A DNA stretch of 22,874 bases from JBDSLU01 sp031407765 (GCA_031407765.1 JANOIR010000149.1:1-22874), one strand, 5' to 3'. Counted from the first letter of the stretch, positions 1-8,238 are shown. The notes: generated from the letters alone by a model not told the origin. A program made the numbers and translations.

Positions 1-138
1 GAGGCACCGAGACGGGCGAGGCGCCCGGCGATCCAGGCGCGAGGAGGGCGAATATCGGGAATATTCAACCGACGAGCAACGCCGAGCGCCGGGATGCATC
101 GCCCGTCGAATGCCGCGGCCCTTTCACCACGGGCTGCT
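1..138 (+). repeat. Intergenic hairpin repeat, copy 1 (left part outside window)
   Basis: Positions 8-110 match 16245-16347 without gaps over 103 bases; I count 4 differences. The centre holds aatat-cggga-atatt, a small hairpin, flanked by GC-rich segments that can pair (around 8-30 with 83-108). The right arm, ending gggctgct at 131-138, differs from copy 2 in the bases next to the end (ccctttcacca against acttccagca), while the last ten bases are the same. The left arm lies before the window, so pairing of this copy cannot be tested. The high identity of the core against divergent arms is odd for a simple duplication. It could be a non-autonomous mobile element (MITE-like) or a structured RNA. 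Confidence 0.8.
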
Positions 139-267
139 AGCTCGCTCGAGTGTGTCAATTGAACCTCTTCGGCTCGCGATGTAACGTCGCGGCCGGCGCC
201 GCGCTCTATTCCTGTGGACCGTGTCGGCTCACGACGAGCCGGAGCGGCCAGGAAGAAGGAGCGTCTC

Positions 268-1530
268 ATGCGCCTCACGCCGCTGCTCCCCGCGGTCCCG
301 CTGGCCTTGCTGGGGCTCGCCGGTACCGCCGGTCTGCCCACACCCGTCGTGCACGCGGCCGCCGACGAGCGCGCCGCGCCCGATGCGCACGCGAATCATC
401 TGTCCACGCTCCTCACGCGCCTCGGACGCGCCATCTTCCGCTTCGACACCTTCGGCGACGAGCAGTTGTGGACGGGTGTCCTGCGCATGCAGGAGCCGCT
501 GTCGAGGCTGTCGCCCCAGCAGGCGCTGGGCGTCGGGCTCAAGGTCGACGTCGACGCGCTGCCGCGCGAGGTCGTGGCGGCGCTGAAGGCGGGCGAGGTC
601 GATCTCACCGATCCCGCCGTCACGCTGACGCTGCTGCGTGCCAACGCCGTTGTCGGCGTGAAGGGGCACGTGACGGCGGCGGGGGCACTGACCAGCGTCG
701 GCATCACCTGCGCGTTGTGTCACTCGGTGGTGGACGACTCGCTCGCGCCCGGCATCGGCCGCCGCCTCGACGGCTGGGCGAACACCACACTCGACGTCGG
801 TGCCATCCTGGCGCTCTCACCCGCGCTCGATGCGGCGACCAAGGCGGAGTTCTCGACCTGGGGACCGGGCAAATACGATCCGCGGCATCACTATTTCGAC
901 GGCACGGCGCTGGTGCCGCTGAACACTCCGTCCCTGCCGATCGTGATCCCGCCGATCTACGGTCTGCAGCGCGTCGGGTTCGAGACGGTGAGCGGCGACG
1001 GGCCCATCGCCTACTGGAACAGCTACGTCGGCGTCGGCCAGATGGGCGGTCGCGGCTCGTTCCACGATCCACGCATCGGCGTGCGCATCAGCCAGCGGCC
1101 CGACCTGGTGACGCCGAAGCTGCTGCCGCTGCTCGTGTATCAGCTCGGTCTCGAGGCGCCATCGCCACCCGCCGGCAGCTTCGATCGCGCCGCCGCGTCG
1201 CGCGGCCGCGACGTGTTCCGCGGCCCGGCCGGATGCGCGCGCTGTCACCAGGGCCCGACCTTCACCGACGTCGTCAGCGGATCACCGCGGCACTGGCCGG
1301 TGCTGCACGATCCCGCGGAGGTGGGCACCGAGACGGAGTACGCGTCGCGCACGGCGACCAAGCGGTATCGCACCACCCCGCTGCGTGCGCTGTTTCAGCA
1401 CGCGCCGTACTTCCACGACGGAAGCGCGGCCGATCTCGCCGCCGTCGTCGAACATTACGTCGCACGGTTCGGGTTGAACCTGAGCGAGGCGCAGAAAGCG
1501 GACCTCGTGCAATACCTGAAGTCGCTCTGA
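268..1530 (+). CDS. Di-haem cytochrome c peroxidase / MauG-like protein
   Basis: The 420-residue protein starts at ATG 268, preceded by aagaagga at 253-260, and opens with a hydrophobic signal peptide (about residues 1-31, ending VVHA), so it is exported. Two c-type haem motifs are visible: CALCH (C148, C151, H152) and CARCH (C323, C326, H327). Near the C terminus the run YRTTPLRALFQHAPYFHDGS (367-386) is the typical end of the CCP/MauG family, followed by a short helix with VVEHY. The family reduces peroxides or oxidises proteins with electrons from small cytochromes. The N-terminal 140 residues before the first haem are longer than in classical CCPs, so the substrate is uncertain. It stands alone: hairpin repeat upstream, inverted repeat after the stop. 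No promoter was recognised. Confidence 0.85.
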   Translation: MRLTPLLPAVPLALLGLAGTAGLPTPVVHAAADERAAPDAHANHLSTLLTRLGRAIFRFDTFGDEQLWTGVLRMQEPLSRLSPQQALGVGLKVDVDALPREVVAALKAGEVDLTDPAVTLTLLRANAVVGVKGHVTAAGALTSVGITCALCHSVVDDSLAPGIGRRLDGWANTTLDVGAILALSPALDAATKAEFSTWGPGKYDPRHHYFDGTALVPLNTPSLPIVIPPIYGLQRVGFETVSGDGPIAYWNSYVGVGQMGGRGSFHDPRIGVRISQRPDLVTPKLLPLLVYQLGLEAPSPPAGSFDRAAASRGRDVFRGPAGCARCHQGPTFTDVVSGSPRHWPVLHDPAEVGTETEYASRTATKRYRTTPLRALFQHAPYFHDGSAADLAAVVEHYVARFGLNLSEAQKADLVQYLKSL

Positions 1531-1537
1531 CGTTGCG

Positions 1538-1558
1538 GTGACGTCGATCTGACGTCAC
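1538..1558. terminator. Inverted repeat after cytochrome gene, possible terminator
   Basis: GTGACGTC-gatct-GACGTCAC forms a perfect 8-bp stem with a 5-base loop, 8 bases after the stop of the cytochrome gene. There is no T run, so a factor-binding palindrome is as likely as an intrinsic terminator. The rest of 1531-1764 shows another short repeat (ggcatgg at 1583, ccatgcc at 1599) and nothing else I can name. Confidence 0.4.
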
Positions 1559-1764
1559 GGTACTTCGCTTGCAAAGCCGGGAGGCATGGCACCGACCACC
1601 ATGCCCCCGGCTCCGACTGTTCCGTTGAGCGGCGATCCCGCCATCCCCGGCGGCGCATCGTGGTCTTTTTCCGACGGTCTCGCCGATCCCCACCCCACCC
1701 CGATCGGCGGCGATGCCGCGGGCCTCTCCTTCACCAAGTACGCAATGCGAGAGCGAGAGTGAGC

Positions 1765-2504
1765 ATGCAGACGACAGCCTCGTCCTACGACGTCGATCAC
1801 GCGTACGAGCCTCGCCTCGATCGGCTCGATCAGTGGTGTGCGCTCGCCGCGGCCGCTGCACTGATCGGCTACGGCGCCAGTCGCCGCTCGCTGGCCGGCC
1901 TCTGCGTCGCCGCGACCGCGGCGCCGCTGGTGTATCGCGGCGCGACCGGCCGCTGGCCGGCGAGCCTGGAGGGACTCGGCGCCTGGCGCGCTGACACGCG
2001 GACGGCGTTGTCCGGCCCGCGCGGCATCCACCTGCGCGAATCGGTGCGGCTCGAGTGCCCGGTCGACGAGGTCTACCGCTTCTGGGCGCGCCTCGAGAAC
2101 CTGCCGACGTTCATGCCCAACCTGCTCAGCGTCAGCGACCTCGGCGGCGGACGCTCGCACTGGGTGGCGCGCGGCCCGGCCGGCATGCGCGTCGAGTGGA
2201 ATGCCGAGATCATCAACGAGATCCCGAACAAGGTGCTGGCGTGGCGCTCGCTGCCGGGCGGCGACGTGGCGAGCGCCGGCTCGGTGACCTTCGAGCCGGC
2301 CCGCGGCGACGATCGCGGCACGCAGTTGACCGTGACGCTGCAGTACGAGCCGCCCGCCGGCAAGGTCGGTGCGCTCATCGCCGGTGCCTTCGGCCGCGAG
2401 CCGTCGCAGACCATCCGCGAGGACCTGCGTCGTCTCAAGCAGCTGCTGGAGGCGGGAGAGATCGCCAAGGCGGCGGGCGCGGGCGGCGTCGCCGGAGCGG
2501 GGCG

Positions 2505-2508
<4 letters not shown>
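1765..2508 (+). CDS. SRPBCC (polyketide cyclase/START-like) family protein
   Basis: The protein has 247 residues from ATG 1765. A purine-rich stretch (gagcgagagtgag) serves as a weak ribosome site; the open frame reaches back to 1660, but that part is Arg/Pro-rich and has no family likeness. Residues about 28-63 are Ala/Gly-rich and hydrophobic, resembling one or two short membrane hairpins. From about residue 88 the sequence IHLRESVRLECPVDEVYRFW, then ENLPTFMPNLLSVSDLG, is a clear SRPBCC/Polyketide_cyc2 domain, continuing to about 220 with a helical C terminus. Such domains bind hydrophobic ligands in a deep pocket. Its stop overlaps the start of the alcohol dehydrogenase by four bases (GTGA), implying translational coupling. 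The ligand is unknown. Confidence 0.85.
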
Positions 2509-3677
<1,169 letters not shown>

Positions 3678-3700
3678 ACGCGGCCACCGAGGTAGACACC

Positions 3701-4498
3701 ATGCATTCGAAGTATGCGATCGTGACCGGCGCGTCCACCGGCATCGGACGCGAGCTGGCGATCATCGCGGCGCGGGACGGCTACGACCTCCTCCTGGCGG
3801 CCGACACCGCCGGCCTGGTCGAGGTCGCGGAGGTCTGCCGCAGCTCCGGCGCCAGCGTCGACACCCTCAAAATCGATCTGGCCACCGAGGACGGCGTCGA
3901 ACAGCTCTATGCGGCCACGCAGGGCCGCGCCGTCGACGCGCTCTTCGCCAACGCCGGCCACGGCCTCGGCCGCGCCTTCCTCGAGCAGGAGTTCGACGAG
4001 GTGCGGCACGTCATCGACACCAACATCACCGGCACGATCTACCTGATTCAGCAGGTGGCGCGCGACATGCAGGAGCTCGGCGAGGGCCGCATCCTGATCA
4101 CCGGTTCGGTCGCCGGCTACATGCCGGGCACGTTCCAGGCCGTCTACAACGGCACCAAGGCCTTCATCGACTCGTTCTCGTTCGCGCTGCGCAACGAGCT
4201 GAAGGACAGCGGCGTCAGCGTCACCTGCCTCATACCGGGTGCCACCGATACCGAGTTCTTCGAGCGCGCCGACATGATGGACACCAGGGTCGCGACCGAC
4301 GAAAAGGGCGATCCTGCCTACGTCGCCCAGGTCGGCTACGACGCGATGGTCCGCGGCGACGGCGACGTCGTCGCCGGATGGAAGAACAAGCTCCAGACGG
4401 CAGTCGCGAGCGCCACGCCGGCGAGCGTGCTGACCGAGCAGCATCGCAAGATGGCGGAGCCCGGCACGGCCAAGACTCGGACCGCCGGCCGCGGATAG
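3701..4498 (+). CDS. Short-chain dehydrogenase/reductase (classical SDR)
   Basis: The 265-residue protein starts at ATG 3701 behind ccgagg (about 3686-3691). The cofactor motif TGASTGIG is at residues 9-16, NAG at 84-86, and the catalytic triad is S136 (TGSVAGY), Y149 and K153 (YNGTK). PGATDTEFF follows at 179-187, as in SDRs of the DltE/YqjQ type. The length is standard up to about 250; the tail (MAEPGTAKTRTAGRG) is basic and probably disordered. Acts in the cytoplasm as an NAD(P)-dependent oxidoreductase. It lies between the alcohol dehydrogenase and the alkyltransferase gene on the same strand, with gaps of 23 and 64 bases, so one transcript is likely. Confidence 0.9.
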   Translation: MHSKYAIVTGASTGIGRELAIIAARDGYDLLLAADTAGLVEVAEVCRSSGASVDTLKIDLATEDGVEQLYAATQGRAVDALFANAGHGLGRAFLEQEFDEVRHVIDTNITGTIYLIQQVARDMQELGEGRILITGSVAGYMPGTFQAVYNGTKAFIDSFSFALRNELKDSGVSVTCLIPGATDTEFFERADMMDTRVATDEKGDPAYVAQVGYDAMVRGDGDVVAGWKNKLQTAVASATPASVLTEQHRKMAEPGTAKTRTAGRG

Positions 4499-4510
4499 CA
4501 GGGCGGGCAA

Positions 4511-4534
4511 CCCCGCAAGAAGCGGGAAGCGGGG
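4511..4534 (+). terminator. Weak hairpin between SDR and alkyltransferase genes
   Basis: ccccgc (4511-4516) can pair with gcgggg (4529-4534), or cccgc with gcggg at 4522-4526. No T run follows. It may slow transcription within the operon; evidence for a real stop is thin. Confidence 0.25.
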
Positions 4535-4562
4535 CGGGCGGAGCCGCAGTAGACTCGGGGAC

Positions 4563-5096
4563 ATGGGCTCCCTGATTGCCGCCCCGCCCCTCGTCCTCAC
4601 CCGGCTCGAGACGCCGCTCGGCGACATGCTGGCGGTCACCGACGACGTCTCGCTGCACCTGTTCGAGTTCCACGATCGGACGGCGCTGCCGACCGAGATG
4701 CGCCGTATCGAGGGCCGCTTCGGATCGGTCGTCGACGGCACCACGCCGGCGAGCGACGCGCTCGCCCGCGAGCTGGCCGAGTACTTCGCCGGCACCCGTA
4801 CCACGTTCACGGCCCGTATCGTCCAGCGCGGGTCCCCGTTCACGGCGCAGGTCTGGGCGGCGCTGGGCGAGATCCCGTGCGGCGAGACGCGCAGCTACGC
4901 CCAGATCGCGGGGCGTATCGGGCGACCGTCTGCGGTGCGTGCGGTGGCCCGCGCCAACGGCGCCAACCAGGTCGCGATCCTGGTGCCGTGCCACCGGGTC
5001 ATCGGTGCCGACGGCACGCTCGTCGGCTACGGCGGCAAGCTGTGGCGCAAGCAGTGGCTGCTCGACCACGAGCAGAGGGTCAGCCGGCTGTTCTAG
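4563..5096 (+). CDS. ogt: Methylated-DNA--protein-cysteine S-methyltransferase (O6-alkylguanine-DNA alkyltransferase)
   Basis: The 177-residue protein has the conserved C-terminal alkyltransferase domain. FTAQVWAALGEIPCGETRSY (93-112) is the helix-turn-helix entry, RAVARANGANQ (126-136) holds the arginine finger region, and VPCHRVIGADG (141-151) carries the acceptor cysteine C143. YGGKLWRK follows. The protein repairs O6-alkylguanine and O4-alkylthymine by irreversible transfer of the alkyl group to C143. There is no Ada-type regulatory domain, so it is an Ogt-like stand-alone form. It follows the alcohol dehydrogenase and SDR genes, a plausible grouping for coping with reactive carbonyls or alkylating compounds (inference). 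The ribosome site is poor (cgggga close to ATG), so expression may depend on coupling. The stop codon overlaps a piece resembling the hairpin repeat end. Confidence 0.95.
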   Translation: MGSLIAAPPLVLTRLETPLGDMLAVTDDVSLHLFEFHDRTALPTEMRRIEGRFGSVVDGTTPASDALARELAEYFAGTRTTFTARIVQRGSPFTAQVWAALGEIPCGETRSYAQIAGRIGRPSAVRAVARANGANQVAILVPCHRVIGADGTLVGYGGKLWRKQWLLDHEQRVSRLF

Positions 5097-5106
5097 CAGC
5101 CCGTGG
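5093..5106 (+). repeat. Isolated end of the hairpin repeat
   Basis: ctagcagcccgtgg is identical to the reverse complement of 127-140 (the right end of copy 1), and its first thirteen bases, ctagcagcccgtg, equal the left end of copy 2 (from 16212). The rest of the element is missing. It overlaps the stop codon of the alkyltransferase gene. A chance match of 14 bases in one window is unlikely, so it may be a solo end left after deletion or a terminator module from which the element arms derive. Confidence 0.5.
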
Positions 5107-5154
5107 CCCGTTTCCAGGGGACTAGGCTCGTCGCGGGGCCGGCGCGCGCGAATC

Positions 5155-5170
5155 CGGCACCCGCCTTGCA
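5155..5170 (+). promoter_or_regulatory. Candidate sigma-54 promoter for secreted protein gene
   Basis: CGGCACCCGCCTTGCA matches the consensus TGGCACR-N4-TTGCW except at its first base and the base after CAC. GG is at 5156-5157 and GC at 5168-5169, with exactly ten bases between. The predicted start is near 5181, just ahead of the ribosome site ggagg (5184-5188) and ATG 5196. Confidence 0.6.
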
Positions 5171-5195
5171 CTGAACACAGGCTGGAGGGTTCGTG

Positions 5196-5702
5196 ATGAC
5201 CGCTCACGTCCTGTTTCTGGTGGCCGCGCTGGCCACCGGCGTTGCCAACGGCCAGCAGCCGACCTCGGCGCCACCCAAACCGTCGTCGAACACCCCCGAC
5301 GATCGCCTCGCCACGCCGGCGATCCCACCACTGGTGACGGTCGAGGGCTGCGTCGCGCGAGAAGAGGAAATCCCTGGCCGCACGTCGAACATGGCCGAAC
5401 GGGCGGGGCTCGCCGAGGACTTCATCCTCGTCGGCGCCCGTGTCCTGAAGGGCAAAGGGACCGTCGTCGACAAGGATCCGCGGGCCGGCGTCGTATCGGC
5501 TGCGCTGCAGCCGATGTACGAGATCGGCGGGTTGACCGACGAGCAATTGAAGCTGCACGTCGGCCGGCGCGTCCGCATCGAGGGCAGCTTCGGCAACCTC
5601 CTTCGCGAGGCGCTGGCCAGTCCCAAGAACGACGATCTCATCGAGTTGAACGCGACGACGATCCGCCAGGTGCCCGGCGACTGTCCGGTACCGAAAAGCT
5701 GA
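5196..5702 (+). CDS. Small secreted protein with N- and C-terminal cysteines, unknown function
   Basis: The protein has 168 residues from ATG 5196, with ggagg seven bases upstream; a GTG at 5193 is a poorer alternative. A signal peptide (1-19, ending VANG) is followed by a Pro/Ser-rich linker. The folded part runs from VTVEGCV (C52) to IRQVPGDC (C163) and contains the pattern HVGRRVRIEGSF (121-132), then LIELNATTIRQV. The same plan, GC at the start, a histidine/lysine strand with V.I/L.G, and a final C, occurs in the protein at 16981-17661. I infer a small beta-rich domain closed by a disulphide, perhaps OB-like. The family is one I associate with acidobacterial genomes, with no known role. 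It has a sigma-54-type promoter of its own. Confidence 0.8.
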   Translation: MTAHVLFLVAALATGVANGQQPTSAPPKPSSNTPDDRLATPAIPPLVTVEGCVAREEEIPGRTSNMAERAGLAEDFILVGARVLKGKGTVVDKDPRAGVVSAALQPMYEIGGLTDEQLKLHVGRRVRIEGSFGNLLREALASPKNDDLIELNATTIRQVPGDCPVPKS

Positions 5703-5744
5703 GGCCGGAGGTGCTCGTCGGCGAGCCAGCAGCTCGACCGCGCC

Positions 5745-5796
5745 GTTCATGAAGCGTTGCCAGTGCTCGCGTTCATGAAGCGTTGCCAGTGCTCGC
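5745..5796. repeat. Perfect tandem duplication, 2 x 26 bp
   Basis: The unit gttcatgaagcgttgccagt plus gctcgc occurs twice head to tail (5745-5770 and 5771-5796). It lies between converging genes and is bracketed by segments that can pair (cggcgagcca at 5719 with tggctcgccg at 5802). No gene is supported in 5703-5956. Confidence 0.9.
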
Positions 5797-5847
5797 TGGT
5801 GTGGCTCGCCGGCGACCAGTTGCGCAGCGAGGCGGAAAGCGACGAAC

Positions 5848-5900
5848 GGGCACCGGCGCGGCGTGTGTGCGGCGATGGGGGCCGCGCCGCACCGGTGCCC
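5848..5900 (-). terminator. Long hairpin downstream of CsbD-like gene
   Basis: Arms at 5848-5863 and 5885-5900 pair over 16 bp with one mismatch. That mismatch becomes a G-U wobble only in the - strand transcript, which favours a role at the end of the CsbD-like transcript (stop at 5957). There is no T run. Two palindromic ccgatcgg octamers follow at 5899 and 5921, 22 bases apart. Confidence 0.45.
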
Positions 5901-5956
5901 GATCGGCACGCTACGCGCGGCCGATCGGCCCCGACGGGGGACTCGTCCCTTGGGGA

Positions 5957-6178
5957 CTAGGACCCGGCGCCCGCGCGCCGCGGTTCGCTGGCGATCAGCG
6001 CGTCGAGATCGCGGTTGATCTCGTCCTTCGCCAGACCGTAGCGCTCCTGGATCTGACCAACGAGCTGGTCCCGCTGCCCGGCGACCTTGTCGAGATCGTC
6101 ATCGGTGAGCTGACCCCACTTCTCCTTGATCTGTCCCTTGAATTGCAGCCATTTGCCCTTGAAAACATCGTCATTCAT
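5957..6178 (-). CDS. CsbD-like stress-response protein
   Basis: The 73-residue protein begins MNDDVFKGKWLQFKGQIKEK, with W.QLTDDDL, then the repeated heptad-like KVAGQRDQLVGQIQERYG; this is the CsbD family pattern (small, hydrophilic, helical). The start at 6178 has a strong ribosome site, ggagg about 8 bases upstream on the - strand. CsbD-type proteins are induced by general stress in many bacteria; their biochemical role is unknown. Here the gene sits behind a candidate sigma-54 promoter and a perfect palindrome, just after the AsmA-like gene, and is probably monocistronic. Confidence 0.9.
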   Translation of the reverse strand: MNDDVFKGKWLQFKGQIKEKWGQLTDDDLDKVAGQRDQLVGQIQERYGLAKDEINRDLDALIASEPRRAGAGS

Positions 6179-6204
6179 GCGTTGTTTCCTCCAGGCGCTT
6201 CCAG

Positions 6205-6221
6205 TGCAAGCGGCTCGCCAG
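6205..6221 (-). promoter_or_regulatory. Candidate sigma-54 promoter for CsbD-like gene
   Basis: On the - strand CTGGCGAGCCGCTTGCA carries exact TGGC and TTGC boxes separated by seven bases (GG at 6219-6218, GC at 6207-6206). The predicted start is near 6194, giving a 16-base leader that just covers the ribosome site. Confidence 0.65.
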
Positions 6222-6222
6222 A

Positions 6223-6240
6223 CGGGACACTAGTGTCCCG
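6223..6240. promoter_or_regulatory. Perfect 18-bp palindrome upstream of the CsbD promoter
   Basis: CGGGACACTAGTGTCCCG is its own reverse complement. It lies 2 bases upstream of the -24 box of the CsbD promoter and 9 bases after the stop of the AsmA-like gene. It may be a regulator site, a terminator of the AsmA transcript, or both. Confidence 0.5.
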
Positions 6241-6249
6241 GCCTGAGCC

Positions 6250-7908
6250 TCAGTTGCCGCGCGTCAGCGCTCGCCTGACGTCGAGGCCGAACACCGGCTT
6301 GTCGGGAGTGCCCGACACGCGGATGGGCAGCTTCGAGCCTCCGCCGGGCCGTCGGAAGAACGGCTGGGCCACGCGGGCCAGCACCGACTTGAAGCCGGTC
6401 GTCGTGTCGGCGAGCGAGGCGTCCAGCAGCAGGTGCCCGTCGAAATCGAGCTGCTCGGACTTCAGGTCGAACGAGCCGGCCAGCTGCACCACCGACCCCG
6501 GAACGGCGAACGTCAGATTCGCGAACCGGATGCGGCCGTCCTTCATCACGAAGCGCCCCCTCAGGTGTGAGACCACGCTCGGTCCGCTGTCGTCGGTCCG
6601 CCCGCGTCCGCGGCGGCTGAGGGTATCGATCCGCTGCTGCACGTTGAAGCTGGTGAAGCGCGCCTTGGCGATCGCGAACGCGCCATCGAGCTGCAGCCGT
6701 TCCGGCACACTGGCCTCGCCGGCCGGAAGCAGAAAGGTCGTCTGCAGCTGCATCTGCCCGGTCAGCGGCATCTGCCGCGACTTGATCGCCAGCTTGAGGA
6801 TGTCCTCGATGCGGGCGTCGTCGATCGTGACCTGCAGGTTGACCTTGCGGCCCTTGACGTCCTCGCTGCGGACGACCTCGCCGCGGGCGAGGATGTGCGA
6901 CGACAGCAGCGTGGCCTCGACCGGCTCGAGCCAGGTGTTGCCGTTGGTGCCGTCGACGACGGCGGCGAAGCGGGTCTGCAGGTGCACGGGCTGTCCGGCG
7001 ACGTCGACGCGGAAATCGGGCGTGTCGGTCGTGCCTTCGACGCGGATGCGCTCGAGCACGCCGTGGAAGCGGCCCTTCGACGAGAGGACGCCGCCGATGC
7101 CCTTGATGGTGTCGAGGTCGGCACGAGCGAACGTGTAGTCGGCGCCGAGCGGCGTCATCCGCGGGTCGGCGGTGCTCCACGGTCCGATCGTGCCGCGGGC
7201 GCGGATCTCGCCTGCCGGCTTGGGATTGCTCAATCGCGCGTCGAACCCGGCGGCCCGATCGAAACCGAAGTCGCTCATGACGAGATCGTGGATCTGGAAA
7301 ACGCGCGGCTGCTTGGCCGGATCGTCGGTGGCGATCTCGAGTCGAGCCTCGCGCGATCGGATCGCGTCGATCAGGATCGGCGACTTGGTGGCTTCGAGAG
7401 AACGGCGTGGCTTGCCGTCTGGCGGCGGATTCCCCGGACGTCCGGAGTCCTTCTCCCGCCCCGGCGCGCCCTGGGCGGCCGAGCCGGGGGCCGGCAGGCT
7501 GACGCCGGCGCCGCGCAATCCACCGGGAGGGATCCGGATCTCCAGGCCTTCCAGATCGATGGTCTTGAGGTGGAGCCGCTTGAACATCAGACCGGGGATC
7601 GAGGCGGACGCCGAGAACGCCTTGACGGTCAGCAGCGGCGGCACGTCGCGGCGCCCCTTGTAGCGGACCACGAGGCCGGTGCCGCTCACGGCCGGCTGCG
7701 GGAAGAGTGAGACCTGCAGCGTCGCGATCTCGGTCTCGCTGTCGAAGCGCTCGTTGAGGGCCTGGATCGCGAGATCGCGGACGTGCGGCGTCAGCCGCGC
7801 AAACGCCGAGGCGATGACCGCGAGCACGACCGCGAACAGCGCCGCGATCACCAGCCAGCCGCGACGGCCGATCCGACGCCGGCGTGAAGTTGGGCGACCT
7901 TCTTGCAT
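6250..7908 (-). CDS. AsmA-like inner-membrane/periplasmic protein
   Basis: The protein has 552 residues from ATG 7908, with ggag eight bases upstream. A basic N terminus (RRRRIGRRG) precedes one membrane segment (about 18-38), so the bulk is periplasmic. The start FARLTPHVRDLAIQALNERFDSE and the following beta-strand repeats with paired LxI/VxxGxxL units are AsmA-like. The C-terminal RISGTPDKP-type end (RVSGTPDKPVFGLDVRRAL) is the usual AsmA/DUF748 C-terminal region. Residues about 140-180 form a Pro/Gly/Arg-rich low-complexity insert. AsmA-like proteins form lipid-bridging grooves between the membranes; this one is of medium length, so it may not span the periplasm alone. It faces away from the small membrane protein gene at 8014, with about 105 bases between. 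Confidence 0.8.
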   Translation of the reverse strand: MQEGRPTSRRRRIGRRGWLVIAALFAVVLAVIASAFARLTPHVRDLAIQALNERFDSETEIATLQVSLFPQPAVSGTGLVVRYKGRRDVPPLLTVKAFSASASIPGLMFKRLHLKTIDLEGLEIRIPPGGLRGAGVSLPAPGSAAQGAPGREKDSGRPGNPPPDGKPRRSLEATKSPILIDAIRSREARLEIATDDPAKQPRVFQIHDLVMSDFGFDRAAGFDARLSNPKPAGEIRARGTIGPWSTADPRMTPLGADYTFARADLDTIKGIGGVLSSKGRFHGVLERIRVEGTTDTPDFRVDVAGQPVHLQTRFAAVVDGTNGNTWLEPVEATLLSSHILARGEVVRSEDVKGRKVNLQVTIDDARIEDILKLAIKSRQMPLTGQMQLQTTFLLPAGEASVPERLQLDGAFAIAKARFTSFNVQQRIDTLSRRGRGRTDDSGPSVVSHLRGRFVMKDGRIRFANLTFAVPGSVVQLAGSFDLKSEQLDFDGHLLLDASLADTTTGFKSVLARVAQPFFRRPGGGSKLPIRVSGTPDKPVFGLDVRRALTRGN

Positions 7909-8013
7909 TCACCAGCTCCAGCATGCGGATTCCGGGCCAGCTGTGGCGCGTTGCACGGGCCGGCGCGGCGACTCGGCTGCTTCGCGCAATACCTCACCTG
8001 TGGAGAGAGCGAC

Positions 8014-8238
8014 ATGAAAATGGCAAGTCTCGTAGGCATCCTGCTCATCGTGGTCGGCGTCGTGGGTCTCGCCGTCGGCGGCATCAACTACACGCGTCGC
8101 GAGAAGGTCATCGACCTCGGCCCCATTCAGGCAACGGCCGAGAAGCGCGAGCGCATCCCGCTGCCGCCGATCGCCGGCGGTTTGGCTCTGGCGGCCGGCG
8201 TGGTGCTCCTGATCGCTGGCAATCGGCGGGCGTCGTAA
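8014..8238 (+). CDS. Small two-helix membrane protein, DUF3185-like
   Basis: The 74-residue protein starts at ATG 8014, behind tggagagag (8001-8009). It has two hydrophobic helices (about 4-24 and 52-69) joined by a charged loop, YTRREKVIDLGPIQATAEKRERIPLPP in part. Small proteins of this form, some annotated as DUF3185 or as hypothetical, are common in acidobacteria and proteobacteria near CsbD and lmo0937-type genes. The function is unknown. A frame open upstream to 7903 overlaps the AsmA start and is not needed. I found no convincing sigma-54 promoter for this gene, unlike its neighbours. Confidence 0.75.
   Translation: MKMASLVGILLIVVGVVGLAVGGINYTRREKVIDLGPIQATAEKRERIPLPPIAGGLALAAGVVLLIAGNRRAS

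Noticed and set aside
1660..1764. Upstream extension of the SRPBCC protein
   Set aside because: The added 35 residues are Arg/Pro-rich and lack family likeness; ATG 1765 fits better.
5745..5796. Tandem 26-bp units as a CRISPR array
   Set aside because: Only two units, directly adjacent with no spacer, and no cas genes nearby.
4230..5909. 559-codon open frame on the - strand across the SDR end, alkyltransferase and 5196 genes
   Set aside because: Crosses three well-supported genes and several intergenic gaps, has no ribosome site at its start and no recognisable domain.
5757..5960. Possible 67-residue + strand protein within the 26-bp repeat region
   Set aside because: Its start lies inside the tandem duplication, no ribosome site is present, and it runs through the long hairpin into the end of the CsbD gene.
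7909..8013. tggcgcgttgcac upstream of the 8014 gene as a sigma-54 promoter
   Set aside because: TGGC and TTGC are only three bases apart, which breaks the fixed -24/-12 spacing.
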